Made by a program: the position numbers and the translations under genes. The notes under the pieces are model-generated. The model saw only the letters and a list, made by a program, of their open reading frames with translations, did no database searches and was not told the origin of the DNA. A stretch of 62,994 nt of DNA from a bacterium. Its GTDB lineage: Bacteria; SM23-31. How positions within the stretch are numbered: the stretch's first letter is position 1; each line of letters opens with the position of its first letter. Positions 26,338 through 36,281 of this stretch are shown one piece after another. The stretch lies in NCBI GenBank assembly GCA_028278455.1, contig JANQEH010000082.1:1-62994 (forward strand), in the 5' to 3' direction.

Positions 26338-27267
26338 CTATTTCTCAGATTTTTTCTTATTTAAAAAGTAATCATATGTGTGTTTTAAACCGTCGGTCAA
26401 CCCTACAACAGGTTCCCATTCGATTTCACATTTTGCTTTTGTTATATTAAGGGAACTTCTGAATTGTTCCCCTTTAAGCGAAGGACCATATTCAGCTTCT
26501 TCCTTAAAATCGGCAATATCCTTCAAAGCTTTATAAATATCGATAATTGAAGTCTCTATAGACGTGCCAATATTCAGTTCGCCGGAATAACCTTTTACGA
26601 TCGCATTTATATTAGCAGTTACCACATCTGAAACATAGACGAAATCCCTGGTTTGTCTTCCCGTACCGTTGATCCTGCAGACTTTATTGTCAAGCATGTT
26701 CTTTATAAAAATCGCTATTACTCCTGCCTCAGCCAGTGCGTTTTGCCTTGGACCGAAAACATTCGCATACCTGAGTGAGCAGCCTTTCATGTTTGATATC
26801 TTTGAAAAATAATTTAGATATTTCTCGATTGTAAGTTTATTTATTCCGTATGGTGAATCTGGATCTGTTCCGCAGCTTTCGGAGACAGGAAGGTCTTTCT
26901 GATCTCCATAAGCAGCGCCTCCGCTTGATGCGAATATGATCTGTTTGACACCTGCAGATACAGCTTGCTCAAATAGGTTTACTGAACCAATAACATCGTT
27001 TCTCAGGTCCCGGAATGGATCATCGACTGATCTCCTCAGGTTAATCTGCGCTGCCTGATGGCAGATTACGTCATATCCGTTCTTCAAAATATTCGCAATC
27101 TCCGGATCACTAATATTCTGCTCATAGAATTTCACTCCATCCGGAATATTCTCGGCAAAACCAGTTGAGAGATTATCAAGGATATCAACATCAAAATTTC
27201 TATTTAGCAGCTCGATTACAATATTTGAGCCTATGAAGCCTGCACCGCCCGTGACTAATATCTTCAT
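26338..27267 (-). CDS. NAD-dependent nucleotide-sugar epimerase (GalE-like)
   Basis: A 309-aa extended [40 protein letters not shown] (serine of the triad) and [12 protein letters not shown] (Tyr-x3-Lys), then YANVFGPRQ and [10 protein letters not shown]. It resembles UDP-glucose/UDP-GlcNAc 4-epimerases (GalE, WbpP). It starts within the stop codon of uxs (ATGA overlap, 27264-27267), so the two are translated together. With UDP-xylose made by Uxs, a C4 epimerisation of UDP-xylose to UDP-arabinose is one option; UDP-Glc/Gal or UDP-GlcNAc/GalNAc are equally possible. Confidence 0.8.
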   Translation of the reverse strand: MKILVTGGAGFIGSNIVIELLNRNFDVDILDNLSTGFAENIPDGVKFYEQNISDPEIANILKNGYDVICHQAAQINLRRSVDDPFRDLRNDVIGSVNLFEQAVSAGVKQIIFASSGGAAYGDQKDLPVSESCGTDPDSPYGINKLTIEKYLNYFSKISNMKGCSLRYANVFGPRQNALAEAGVIAIFIKNMLDNKVCRINGTGRQTRDFVYVSDVVTANINAIVKGYSGELNIGTSIETSIIDIYKALKDIADFKEEAEYGPSLKGEQFRSSLNITKAKCEIEWEPVVGLTDGLKHTYDYFLNKKKSEK

Positions 27268-28205
27268 GACCGTTCCCGTAATCGATTTTCAAAATATTCA
27301 ACTGTCTTTATCAGTCCGTCCCTAATGGATACTTCAGGTCTCCAGCCGAATTCACTCGAGGCCCTTGTAATGTCCGGATTTCTTACCTGCGGATCATTAG
27401 TCGGCAGTTCCTCATATTTCAGCGTGCTTTTACTGTTAGTTAATTCAATGATCATTTCTGCGATCTGGAGGATCGTCATTTCGTGTGGATTTCCAAGATT
27501 GACGGGTTCAGTGCAAGACGATCCCATCAGTCCGTAAAAACCTTCTATCATATCAATGATGTAACAAAAACTTCTTGTCTGTTTTCCATTTCCAAAGATT
27601 GTAAGCGGCTCATTCTTTATTGCTTGGTTTATCAGGGTAGGAATCACCCTCCCGTCATCTGCTCTCATTCTCGGTCCGAAAGTATTGAATATCCGGGCTA
27701 TTTTCGTATCTATTTTGTGCACCCTGTGATAGGCCATAGTTAGTGCCTCAGCAAACCTTTTTGCTTCATCATACACACCTCTTGGACCGATAGGATTAAC
27801 ATTCCCCCAGTAATCTTCAGGCTGTGGATTTACAAGGGGATCCCCGTATACCTCAGATGTTGATGCAAGTAGAAATTTTGAGTTCTTTGTTATGGCAAGT
27901 CCGAGTGATTTATGAGTACCCAGTGCACCTACCTTTAATGTCTGAATCGGGAGTATCTGGTAATCTATAGGGCTGGCAGGAGAAGCGAAATGCAGTATCC
28001 AGTCTATTTCACCATCAATGAACAAATACTTTGTAACATCATACTTTATAAATCTGAATCTCTCTTCACCAATCAGATGAGCAATGTTCTCCATCTTCCC
28101 GGTAAGAAGATTATCCATTACTATTACAGAATGTCCTTCAGTGATCAGTTTGTCCGTAAGATGAGATCCGAGAAAACCGGCTCCGCCTGTTATGAGTATC
28201 CGCAT
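27264..28205 (-). CDS. UDP-glucuronate decarboxylase (UDP-xylose synthase)
   Basis: A 313-aa extended SDR with clear UXS features: [60 protein letters not shown] (catalytic Tyr-x3-Lys) and [17 protein letters not shown]. It oxidises, decarboxylates and reduces UDP-glucuronate to UDP-xylose. The substrate maker, UDP-glucose 6-dehydrogenase, is the next gene upstream at 28380. The 174-bp AT-rich gap in front of it has a 21-base palindrome and probably a promoter, so it may start its own unit. GATGGG lies a few bases before the ATG. Confidence 0.92.
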   Translation of the reverse strand: MRILITGGAGFLGSHLTDKLITEGHSVIVMDNLLTGKMENIAHLIGEERFRFIKYDVTKYLFIDGEIDWILHFASPASPIDYQILPIQTLKVGALGTHKSLGLAITKNSKFLLASTSEVYGDPLVNPQPEDYWGNVNPIGPRGVYDEAKRFAEALTMAYHRVHKIDTKIARIFNTFGPRMRADDGRVIPTLINQAIKNEPLTIFGNGKQTRSFCYIIDMIEGFYGLMGSSCTEPVNLGNPHEMTILQIAEMIIELTNSKSTLKYEELPTNDPQVRNPDITRASSEFGWRPEVSIRDGLIKTVEYFENRLRERS

Positions 28206-28306
28206 TTGCCCATCTTTTTTATATTAAATTTCCTTTGCTTTATGTTAATTGATAACAAGAAATTAAAACTGATCTACCTCCAACATTGATTTAAATGATT
28301 CTTATA

Positions 28307-28327
28307 ACTTATTTTATATAAATAAGT
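28307..28327. promoter_or_regulatory. AT-rich palindrome in the uxs upstream region
   Basis: An almost perfect inverted repeat with arms ACTTATTT and AAATAAGT around TATAT. On the minus strand it overlaps a TATAAA that lies 16 bases after a poor -35 (TTGCGT), so it could be an operator over the promoter of the uxs unit. AT-rich palindromes also arise by chance in such DNA. Confidence 0.25.
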
Positions 28328-28379
28328 AAACAGAACGCAATTTACTAATAATTAAAGATCAAATCAACTATATTTTATC

Positions 28380-29678
28380 TTACCTGCCGAAAGCATAATA
28401 CTGAAATCCGTAATTCTCCATTTCCTGTCTTTCATAGATGTTTCTTCCATCTATAAGTACCGGTTTATCCATCATTTTTATGACTTTTTCAAAATCAGGA
28501 TGTCTGAATTCATTCCATTCTGTCAGAAGAAGAAGAGCATCGCATCTTTCGACTATTTCATATGGATTACTGCCGTATTCAATATCAGGGTATAAGGGTT
28601 TAACGTTCTCCATTGCCACCGGATCAAAAGCTGCAATTTCAGCTCCATCATTCAGCAATTCTTTTATTATATCAATCGAAGGAGCCTCCCTGATGTCATC
28701 CGTACGCGGTTTGAATGCCAAACCCCATAATGCAATCTTTTTGCCTTTAAGGTTCGGATATACAGTTTTCAGCTTGTCCACCATCAGCAATCTCTGTTCA
28801 TCATTAATCTGATCAACAGCAGGCAGTATTTTAAAGGGGCTATTATGTTCAAGACCGATCTGTATCAAAGCTTTTACATCTTTCGGAAAGCAGCTGCCCC
28901 CATAGCCTATACCTGCCTGGAGAAATCTTGGGCCGATTCTCTTATCAGTACCCATACCGATACCTACTTTTTTCACATCGGCGCCTACAATCTCACATAA
29001 CCTTGCAAGTTCATTCATGAAAGTTATTTTTGTAGCAAGAAAAGCATTAGAAGCATATTTTATCAGCTCAGCGCTCTCTACATCTGTTATCATCAGCGGA
29101 TTCCCGGCTCTTACATGACTGCGGTAAATTCTTTCCATTACATCTTTAGCTCTGTCAGAATCCACACCCACTACGATCCTGTCCGGACTGCTGAAGTCTT
29201 TTACAGCAGATCCCTCTCTGAGAAATTCAGGATTTGAAACCACATCTATCTGAAAATCACCTTTCACATTTTCTCTTGCGATCTTCTCAACCTTTTTTGC
29301 AGTACCTACAGGAACAGTACTTTTATCTACAACAACCTTGTCGCCATTTGCATACTCCCCGATCAGTTTCGCTACTGCAAGCACACTCGTAAGGTCAGCT
29401 TCATGATTTGCACCGGGAGGTGTACCCACTGCTATAAAGATAACCTCGCTGTTTTCCACCCCGTTTTTCAAATCGGTAGTAAACCTTAATCTTCCTTCCC
29501 GGACGTTCATATCAAGTATATCTTTCAATCCCGGTTCATAAAAAGGAACTTCACCCGAAGTCAATGATTCTATTTTTGATTCATCATTATCAACACAGAT
29601 TACCTCATTGCCCAGATCGGCAAAACATGTCCCTGCAACTAAACCAACATAACCGGAACCCACAACTGATAATTTCAC
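28380..29678 (-). CDS. UDP-glucose 6-dehydrogenase
   Basis: A 432-aa enzyme: N-terminal GSGYVGLVAGTCFADLG, VGTPPG, SNPEFLREGSAV, SAELIKYASNAFLA and the catalytic cysteine in GYGGSCFPKDVKAL (about residue 260), then LWGLAFKPRTDDIREAPS. It oxidises UDP-glucose to UDP-glucuronate, the substrate of the UDP-xylose synthase encoded next. The start is GTG (29676-29678), supported by GAGGTG about 6 bases upstream and the exact family N-terminus. It is distinct from the WbpA-like dehydrogenase at 16445. It is the first gene of the polysaccharide locus in the direction of transcription. Confidence 0.94.
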   Translation of the reverse strand: MKLSVVGSGYVGLVAGTCFADLGNEVICVDNDESKIESLTSGEVPFYEPGLKDILDMNVREGRLRFTTDLKNGVENSEVIFIAVGTPPGANHEADLTSVLAVAKLIGEYANGDKVVVDKSTVPVGTAKKVEKIARENVKGDFQIDVVSNPEFLREGSAVKDFSSPDRIVVGVDSDRAKDVMERIYRSHVRAGNPLMITDVESAELIKYASNAFLATKITFMNELARLCEIVGADVKKVGIGMGTDKRIGPRFLQAGIGYGGSCFPKDVKALIQIGLEHNSPFKILPAVDQINDEQRLLMVDKLKTVYPNLKGKKIALWGLAFKPRTDDIREAPSIDIIKELLNDGAEIAAFDPVAMENVKPLYPDIEYGSNPYEIVERCDALLLLTEWNEFRHPDFEKVIKMMDKPVLIDGRNIYERQEMENYGFQYYAFGR

Positions 29679-29713
29679 TCTGGCACCTCATGATTTATAG
29701 TTATTTTCTTTAC

Positions 29714-30556
29714 TTATTTCTTAATCAGTTCATCCGGAATATTCAATCTAAATTCATCCGGAGATATATTATTGTTTACCCTATAGGTCTTATAAACGAT
29801 CGTCATTCTGCTTCTATCCTGCGGAAATGTATATCTTATTCTTCTCGGGAACCTTACTTTTCCTGATCTGGTATATCTTTCAAATTTTATATTTGCTGCT
29901 TCTTTACCTGTATCGTCATTTATGTTAACTTCCTTCAGGTCAGTGCTTTTGAGAGGAAATCTAAGGAACAGACCTGCAATCTCCCTGTGTTTAAAAATAT
30001 TCTCAGACTTAGTTGAGTCCTCAAAGTTCGCTGATATTAGATCTACAGGTTCAACATTATAGCATCCTCTAAAGAAACCGAACAACTCATCCTTAACATC
30101 TTCCAGTAAAACAGATCCTTCATCGATCATTATACCTGTATATTTTTCCAGTAGAGAACTGTAATCAAGGGTATCAAGATCACCGGTATAGACGACATCT
30201 TCTCTGTTCAGGTACAGAGTAAAATCGCTTTCACAGATCAATAGCGATACACCGTCAATCCCCATCGGTCCCTCAATTATCACTTTCAGTGAATCCGGAT
30301 ATTTTGTCCAGATATTTAACTGGTAATGTCCCCTGAGCTCCGGAGAGACAATACTGATCATTCCATCCGCTGTAAATGTCCTGAAATCACCATTATTTTC
30401 AGTATATAAATTTAATATTTCCTGAGGATTTTTGAAATAGATTTTTGAAGAGTTTAGAAATTTTACAGATGTGCATGAAAGGATTAGCAGCAAAGAAAAA
30501 AGGATTACTGCCAAAAAGATATTTTTCGAGAAACCGGCGTTATTCATATTCAGCAT
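29714..30556 (-). CDS. DUF4292-like lipoprotein
   Basis: A 280-aa protein with a lipoprotein signal (hydrophobic segment ending ILSCTS, Cys at about residue 28). The body is all-beta with the pattern FTADGMISIVSPELRGHYQLNIW and SLKVIIEGPMGIDGVSLLICESDFTLYLN, as in DUF4292, an FCB family with a LolA/LolB-like half-barrel thought to handle lipids or lipoproteins. Its end, about 36 bp before ugd, and its place after the TPR gene suggest a shared transcript. The ATG at 30554-30556 is preferred to a TTG one codon upstream; a later ATG at 30547 is also possible. No clear Shine-Dalgarno. Confidence 0.72.
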   Translation of the reverse strand: MLNMNNAGFSKNIFLAVILFSLLLILSCTSVKFLNSSKIYFKNPQEILNLYTENNGDFRTFTADGMISIVSPELRGHYQLNIWTKYPDSLKVIIEGPMGIDGVSLLICESDFTLYLNREDVVYTGDLDTLDYSSLLEKYTGIMIDEGSVLLEDVKDELFGFFRGCYNVEPVDLISANFEDSTKSENIFKHREIAGLFLRFPLKSTDLKEVNINDDTGKEAANIKFERYTRSGKVRFPRRIRYTFPQDRSRMTIVYKTYRVNNNISPDEFRLNIPDELIKK

Positions 30557-30684
30557 CAAATTAAAAAAGGGGAAATTATCTTTTCACATATTCTCTAAAA
30601 ATTGGAAATATCCGATTAATTCAGTAATTTCCGGAAAAGATTTCAGCAATTAGCTTATTATAATAAATTGAATAACAATATGTT

Positions 30685-32277
30685 CTATTTTTTCTCCAAT
30701 TTTGCTTTGACTTCAACCAGCGAGGAATCAAGTTCTATTGCTTTTCGCCAGTATTCTCTAGCTTTATCTAGATCACCTTTCTCGAAATATATATCCCCCA
30801 TGTGATCATTTACTTCGGCGCTAGTTTCATCTTTTTCAAGGGATTGTTTTATGAATTCATAAGCCTCGTCAAGTCTTCCAAGTTTAAAATATACCCAACC
30901 TATCGTATCAAGATAGCTGCTGTTCTCTGGATCGATCATCAGGGCTTTCTTGACCATCTCGAGCGCCTTTTCAAGCCTTACGCCTCTTTGAGATAGCAAA
31001 TAGCTATAGTTATTATACAAAGCAGCGTTTTCTTCGTTCCCCTGTCCTTCAACTAATTCTATCGCAAGTCCGGTTTCATAACTTTCAACTGCTTTCTCGA
31101 GGTCTCCTTTCTTGTCATAGATCAGCCCTTTCAAGTCATACAGCTGCTTTGAATTCGGGATTTGAGCAATAGCCTTAATGGTGGTATCCAGGGCATCGTC
31201 ATATAATTTATGGGCATATTGTGCATTGGCAAGCATGAATAGGATGTTAATATCTGATGGTGCCTGGATATAACCTTCGCGCAAGTTTTCCACAGCAGCC
31301 TCAGTCTTGTTCTGCTGCAGTTGAGCTATTCCAAGATAATAGAAAACATCCTTTGTGACACCTAGCTTATTCTTGACAGATTCCATCAATGTTTCTATCT
31401 GCTGCCATGGAGGATCTTCCTGAGTTGAAAGCTGCCGGCAGACTTCGATCTTTACGGGAACTTCAGTTGGATCGTCAAACTCTATTCCGTCATATAATTT
31501 TGTCGACGCCTCTATTCTACCTGAAGTTATATAAAGATTAGCTAATCTTGCTCTTGCCAGGTGTGCCAGCGGATTTTTTCTCAAAACCGATAAATAGGCG
31601 CTTTCCGCTGCTTGATAATTTTTGCGTGCTTCCTCAAACCTTCCTACAATCAACTCAGCGTTGTCTTCTTCAGGGTTATCAGCTACATAGTCCCTGTAAA
31701 ACTCCAGCCCTTCGATAACCATACTGTTAGCTAAAAAAGCATCAGCGATCTGGCTGCAGGCTTCCTGTGCCTGTCCGGTTCTTTTCATATAGAGGACAGA
31801 AGTATTCTGTGCATCTTCAACCTTTTTATCTTTTAGATAGAGGTCTGTCAGGATCAGATAGTACCTTGGAAGGTCATTTCCTTTGTTTATTAGGTCCATC
31901 AATATTTTCTGGGCTCTCCCATACCGCTTTAGCTGAATAAATATCTGCAGTGAAATATCGATTGCCCGCTGATCGTTCGGATTCGTTTCGAGATATCGGA
32001 TATATGAATCAGCACCGAGTTCATAGCTATTCAATTTAAAGATATATAGATCGCCAAGCGCTTTCCAAATTGTCGGATTGTTTTCGTATTCAAGGGCTCT
32101 CTGAAACTCCTTTACCGCTTCCTGAAGTTTTCCTTCCCTTTCAAGCATCAATCCTTTAGTAAAATGATTGTATGCTCTTGAATCCGGATTACTTTCGGAA
32201 ATCTGCCCTGCTGCAGGGAATGCCTGAAGGACAATTGAAAGTGAAAGTAGTATGCATAATTGTTTTAATGATTTCAT
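30685..32277 (-). CDS. exported tetratricopeptide-repeat protein
   Basis: A 530-aa protein with a signal peptide (hydrophobic 5-20, ending PAAGQ) followed by about 13 TPR-type helical hairpins through to the C-terminus, e.g. AYNHFTKGLMLEREGKLQEAVKEF (split here at residue 35-60) and a final stretch AEVNDHMGDIYFEKGDLDKA. TPR arrays act as protein-binding scaffolds; periplasmic versions often sit at the outer membrane as assembly factors. The C-terminal repeats keep the canonical W/L/G/Y/A/P positions, the middle ones are degenerate. The next gene on the strand is a DUF4292 lipoprotein, 125 bp away; such TPR plus lipoprotein pairs are frequent in FCB genomes. Specific role unknown. Confidence 0.8.
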   Translation of the reverse strand: MKSLKQLCILLSLSIVLQAFPAAGQISESNPDSRAYNHFTKGLMLEREGKLQEAVKEFQRALEYENNPTIWKALGDLYIFKLNSYELGADSYIRYLETNPNDQRAIDISLQIFIQLKRYGRAQKILMDLINKGNDLPRYYLILTDLYLKDKKVEDAQNTSVLYMKRTGQAQEACSQIADAFLANSMVIEGLEFYRDYVADNPEEDNAELIVGRFEEARKNYQAAESAYLSVLRKNPLAHLARARLANLYITSGRIEASTKLYDGIEFDDPTEVPVKIEVCRQLSTQEDPPWQQIETLMESVKNKLGVTKDVFYYLGIAQLQQNKTEAAVENLREGYIQAPSDINILFMLANAQYAHKLYDDALDTTIKAIAQIPNSKQLYDLKGLIYDKKGDLEKAVESYETGLAIELVEGQGNEENAALYNNYSYLLSQRGVRLEKALEMVKKALMIDPENSSYLDTIGWVYFKLGRLDEAYEFIKQSLEKDETSAEVNDHMGDIYFEKGDLDKAREYWRKAIELDSSLVEVKAKLEKK

Positions 32278-32372
32278 GATTTACCAATTTTTATTCAATT
32301 CCCTGAAAATTCGTTTCTAAACCTGTAATATAAAATTTATCCCTTTCTGAAACAAGTTATTTACATAATAAA

Positions 32373-33467
32373 TCAAGACGCAACTCGCATAATATCATTA
32401 TAAAAAATAACAACGATAAGCACAAGGAGGATTGCCATACCTATCTGTTGAATCACCATCTTTGCTTTTAACGGCAGCTCTCTCCTGAAAATGCCTTCCA
32501 ATGACAGGATCACCAGATGCCCACCATCAAGAACCGGCATCGGCAGCAGATTCAGAAGTCCCAGGTTCAGACTTAAAAATGCTATAAAAACAACAAAATT
32601 TCTTCCCCCTGATTTCCTATAATCATTGGTGAACTTTGCTATAATTATAGGGCCGCCGAGGTTTTTCATAGATTCCTCGCCGATAAATAGCTTTTTTATC
32701 GTTGACACCATCAATTCACCGAAATAATACGTATCCCTTATACCGAATTTCAAACTACTCACCAAATCAGCTCTTTCATAGAGAACATCCGGCATAATCC
32801 CTATTGCTCCTCTAATGTTTCCCTCTTCATCAGGCTTAGCAGCTATAGTGATATCTTTAGTAAAGGTATCACTCCCTCTTTTTATTACGAATACTGCTGT
32901 TTCCTCCGGCCTGTCATATATATGCCCCCGCATATCGGCCCATTTCTCTATCACCACACCATCAATAGATACCACTTCATCACCGGGAATTAGTCCCGCA
33001 TCAAAGGCGGGTTCTTCCGGTAGGATCGCACCGATTCTTGTTCCGTCGTCAAAAACTGGATTACCATCAGTATCATATAAGGGTGTTCCATAATAAAACG
33101 AGGCCCAGGAAAATAATAGTACGGCTACGACAAAATTCGCAAATGGGCCGGCAAATAGTGTGAACATCTTAACAGGAATAGGTTTAGACATGAATTCCCA
33201 GGGCTCACCTTTTACTCCTTCCGGATCAAGGCTTTCATCTATCATGCCCGCCATTTTGCAGTAACCACCCAGGGGCATCCACGATATGCAATAATCTGTT
33301 TCTCCCAATTGAAAACCTGCAGCACGGGGAGGATATCCGATTGAGAATCTTTCAACCCTAATCCCAGATATCTTTGCCGCCAGAAAATGGCCTAATTCAT
33401 GTATGAATATTAAACCGCCTAAAACGAGAATGGTATAAAATATCATTCCAAGTATATCAGTTCCCAT
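32373..33467 (-). CDS. rseP: site-2 zinc metalloprotease RseP
   Basis: A 364-aa M50 intramembrane protease. Helix 1 carries the zinc motif FIHELGHFLAAKISG; the third ligand is in LLNLLPMPVLDGGHLVIL near the C-terminus. One PDZ domain (about residues 145-220) has IGAILPEEPAFDAGLIPGDEV; proteobacterial RseP has two. RseP cuts anti-sigma factors within the membrane after a first cut by a DegS-like protease, and also clears signal peptides. A matching anti-sigma factor is encoded in this window at 6809-7324. It overlaps the end of dxr by 11 bases, the common dxr-rseP arrangement. Confidence 0.92.
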   Translation of the reverse strand: MGTDILGMIFYTILVLGGLIFIHELGHFLAAKISGIRVERFSIGYPPRAAGFQLGETDYCISWMPLGGYCKMAGMIDESLDPEGVKGEPWEFMSKPIPVKMFTLFAGPFANFVVAVLLFSWASFYYGTPLYDTDGNPVFDDGTRIGAILPEEPAFDAGLIPGDEVVSIDGVVIEKWADMRGHIYDRPEETAVFVIKRGSDTFTKDITIAAKPDEEGNIRGAIGIMPDVLYERADLVSSLKFGIRDTYYFGELMVSTIKKLFIGEESMKNLGGPIIIAKFTNDYRKSGGRNFVVFIAFLSLNLGLLNLLPMPVLDGGHLVILSLEGIFRRELPLKAKMVIQQIGMAILLVLIVVIFYNDIMRVAS

Positions 33468-34617
33468 TTCTTACTACCTCATTTTTAAAATAATCTCTTG
33501 CCCATCTATCAGCTTCAAGATAATCTTCTAATATTGGATCGTCAATAACATCATGGTTCTTAACAGTTCTTTCTATCAGCACAGGAATCTCTGTGAATTT
33601 AATTTCCTTTCTCAGGAATGCATTTACAGCCATTTCGTTTGCAGCATTTAGAACCGCCGGAGCAGTACCGCTTACCTTCAGAGCCTGTATGGCAAGACGC
33701 AGACAGGGATACTGCTCCAGATCAGGCTGCTCAAATTCTAACTGCATACTATTAAACAAGCTTCTATTATCGACTGTTCCCTTTTTCCGTTCAGGATATG
33801 TAAGGGCAAATTGTATAGGGATTCTCATATCCGGGATTCCGATCTGAGCTTTTATAGAGCCGTCGTTGAACTCAACCATAGAATGAACGATGGATTGAGG
33901 ATGGATCATTATTTTTATTCTGTCACCGGGGATACCAAACAACCAGTGAGTCTCAATAAATTCAAAACCTTTATTCATCAATGTTGCGCTGTCGATAGTA
34001 ATTTTATTTCCCATATCCCAATTCGGATGGTCTAACGCTTCTTCTACAGTTATCGATTCATAAGTATCTATATTTCTTTTTAGGAACGGCCCTCCTGAAG
34101 CAGTAAGAATTATGTTTTTAATATTGGAATAATTCTCTCCAATTAGACATTGCCATATCGCACTGTGCTCGCTGTCTACAGGCAGGATTTCGACATTATT
34201 CTTCTTTGCTTCAGCCATTACAAGCTTTCCTGCAACAACAAGGGATTCCTTATTTGCAAGAGCTACGCTTTTTCCAGACTCTATTGAATCCAAAGTAGGC
34301 AGCAATCCTGCCGCTCCCACTATACTATTTACGACAATATCTGCTTCATGTTCCCGTACAAGAGCTCTAATACCTCTTTGCCCTGAAAAAATCCTGCATT
34401 TACTGTTTACATTTTCAGAAAGATTTTTGTGGTGTCTCTCATCAAAGATACCGGCTCCCTCTGGTTTGAAGGTGTTAATCTGCTCTATCAGATCTTTTAC
34501 ATTTGAATTCGCTGCAATTGCAACTAATTCAAATTCATCTTTCAGATGATTAACTATCTTTAGAGCGTTTTTTCCGATAGAGCCTGTTGAGCCTAATATT
34601 ATAATCCGTTTCTTCAT
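33457..34617 (-). CDS. dxr: 1-deoxy-D-xylulose-5-phosphate reductoisomerase
   Basis: A 386-aa enzyme with all Dxr hallmarks: NADPH motif GSTGSIGKNALKIV, ALANKESLVVAG, PVDSEHSAIWQC (metal-binding Asp and Glu), TASGGPF, and GNKITIDSATLMNKGFEFIE. It converts DXP to MEP, the first committed step of the non-mevalonate isoprenoid pathway, which supplies undecaprenyl phosphate for the glycans made by the upstream-lying locus as well as quinones. It sits directly upstream of rseP with an 11-base overlap. The start ATG at 34615-34617 gives the normal family N-terminus. Confidence 0.95.
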   Translation of the reverse strand: MKKRIIILGSTGSIGKNALKIVNHLKDEFELVAIAANSNVKDLIEQINTFKPEGAGIFDERHHKNLSENVNSKCRIFSGQRGIRALVREHEADIVVNSIVGAAGLLPTLDSIESGKSVALANKESLVVAGKLVMAEAKKNNVEILPVDSEHSAIWQCLIGENYSNIKNIILTASGGPFLKRNIDTYESITVEEALDHPNWDMGNKITIDSATLMNKGFEFIETHWLFGIPGDRIKIMIHPQSIVHSMVEFNDGSIKAQIGIPDMRIPIQFALTYPERKKGTVDNRSLFNSMQLEFEQPDLEQYPCLRLAIQALKVSGTAPAVLNAANEMAVNAFLRKEIKFTEIPVLIERTVKNHDVIDDPILEDYLEADRWARDYFKNEVVRNGN

Positions 34618-34654
34618 TAATCTTTTTATTTGTCACTTAACATCAATTTGTAAT

Positions 34655-35395
34655 CTAAAATAGCGAAAAAATCAAACCCAGGGTGAATGTCTGAATTTCG
34701 CCAAGTACATACTCTGCATTCAATCTCGTAAACGGGGCTACGCTGACTGCAAGGCCACCAACAAGAACACCGCTGTTAACTTTGATTTTATTGCTATATC
34801 CCGTTGGATATAAACCGGAATCCGGGCCTAAATCAATATCCACGATCGAATGGTTAAAATATGCTCCTCCATATACATTTAATATCGGAAGCCCCTTTCC
34901 TATCAGTGCACCTATTGAAAAATTGTTCACAGTAAAATCATTTATACCTTCCATTCTACTGAATGAAGTAAAAATACTTATTGCAGGAAATGCCAGACCT
35001 TCAAGAATGTTATATTTTAATATTCCTGATGTAAGACTGACCTCTTCTTTATTATCGGTTCCGAAGTTATATTTGAAATATCTTGCACCAATTTCAAATT
35101 TTCCGGGCAGTCCTATGTTCGCCTGAAGTACCGGCAGATGTACTACCCTTGTATCATTAAGGCTTCCCTTCTTATCGCCGGATGGTACAATGCTGCCAAT
35201 AATTTTTACTCCGGCGTCAAATCCACCGATTCCATGTGTTCCTGCGTTATGAAATATTCCAGCTCCGAGTGTCTGCCCTGTTATCTTTGCAAGTCCTTCA
35301 AATGTCGATGATTGAAATTTGTTAAGGTTCAGGTCCTGCGCATTTACACCCATTGGAATGAACATGAGCAATGCTAAACATATAATCCTTTTCAT
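34655..35395 (-). CDS. predicted outer-membrane beta-barrel-like protein
   Basis: A 246-aa protein with a signal peptide (ending MGVNAQ) and a succession of amphipathic strands with Gly and aromatic residues, ending FTLGLIFSLF, the terminal-aromatic pattern of an outer-membrane strand. It resembles the DUF6588-like or generic FCB porin-like barrels, but I cannot place it in a family with certainty. The start of dxr's coding region follows 38 bp downstream, and the lipoate ligase gene ends 15 bp upstream, so it may be part of the same unit. Function unknown. Confidence 0.6.
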   Translation of the reverse strand: MKRIICLALLMFIPMGVNAQDLNLNKFQSSTFEGLAKITGQTLGAGIFHNAGTHGIGGFDAGVKIIGSIVPSGDKKGSLNDTRVVHLPVLQANIGLPGKFEIGARYFKYNFGTDNKEEVSLTSGILKYNILEGLAFPAISIFTSFSRMEGINDFTVNNFSIGALIGKGLPILNVYGGAYFNHSIVDIDLGPDSGLYPTGYSNKIKVNSGVLVGGLAVSVAPFTRLNAEYVLGEIQTFTLGLIFSLF

Positions 35396-35409
35396 AGTCT
35401 ACCTCTGAA

Positions 35410-36204
35410 TCAATAATCCTTCTTATCCCTTGAACTGAATATCAGAAAACTGCTTTTTAATTGTTCTATTTCTTTTTTCATATAATCTGTAATTTCAAAA
35501 TCAATAAATTTTTCGACAAGCTCTTTTTGAAATCCCTTCAACAATTCATTTTTTATATAGTTTTTATCAATTTCAGTATCAAATATATTTACTACAGACT
35601 TAAAATATTCCTTTATTTCTGCTATTTCTGAATCCCTTTCGCTTAACAGACTATTTAGAAGAAACTGGTTATCTTCAAAAAGTATCGATCCATGCTGCAG
35701 GATCCCATTTTTTAACCTTCTCTGAGCGCTTCCAACTATCTTCTTTCCATTCAGAATTATCTCGAAACGCGCAGTGCTCTCATAGCAGTTAACATTCTTT
35801 GTATACTCGTTTACCTCTTTTACGTTCCGCTCAATTTTACAGTTTGAGTTAATATTCTTTAATCCAGCCAACAAAGCTTCACTTATTATCCTGTACAATT
35901 CATGAATTCCGCATTTAAAATATTCGTAATTCTCCGGGATAACGACAGAATATGTTATTTCATTTCTGTGAAAGACTGCTCTTCCACCCGTAGGTCTTTT
36001 CACAATATCGATATTCAAAATATCGAAAATATTTTTATCATATCCAATTATTTTCTGGCCGTAACCAAGCGAGACAGCTGGAGGATCCCAGTAATAGAGC
36101 CTGAGTACAGGCTTATCCGGAGGATAAAGTGCCAGATACTTATCAAGCGCCATGTTATAAGCGCCGCTTTTTTCACCATCATTTATAAAATACCAGTTCT
36201 TCAT
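35410..36204 (-). CDS. lipoate-protein ligase A-family protein
   Basis: A 264-aa biotin/lipoate A/B ligase-fold protein: NMALDKYLA at the N-terminus, LRLYYWDPPAVSLGYGQ, the lipoyl-binding RPTGGRAVFHRNEITYSVVI, and the lysine-containing NGKKIVGSAQRRLKNGILQHGSIL. It has no LplA C-terminal accessory domain, so it is of the LipM/LplJ short type: octanoyl transfer to GcvH or E2 proteins, or lipoate ligation. C-terminal residues 195-264 are charged and helical. It is more AT-rich than its neighbours. No Shine-Dalgarno is evident. A terminator of the next unit lies just upstream (36225-36262). Confidence 0.82.
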   Translation of the reverse strand: MKNWYFINDGEKSGAYNMALDKYLALYPPDKPVLRLYYWDPPAVSLGYGQKIIGYDKNIFDILNIDIVKRPTGGRAVFHRNEITYSVVIPENYEYFKCGIHELYRIISEALLAGLKNINSNCKIERNVKEVNEYTKNVNCYESTARFEIILNGKKIVGSAQRRLKNGILQHGSILFEDNQFLLNSLLSERDSEIAEIKEYFKSVVNIFDTEIDKNYIKNELLKGFQKELVEKFIDFEITDYMKKEIEQLKSSFLIFSSRDKKDY

Positions 36205-36224
36205 AGATATAAATATATTGATCT

Positions 36225-36262
36225 AACAAAAAAGCCCCAATCCTCAAATGAATTGGGGCTTT
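36225..36262 (-). terminator. Rho-independent terminator after the 398-aa surface protein gene
   Basis: AAAGCCCCAAT (36231-36241) pairs perfectly with ATTGGGGCTTT (36252-36262), 11 bp with a 10-base loop. On the minus strand it is followed by TTTTTTGTT. It ends the unit containing the 398-aa gene and separates it from the lipoate ligase gene. Confidence 0.85.
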
Positions 36263-36281
36263 AAAAAACTTAAAAGATCTA

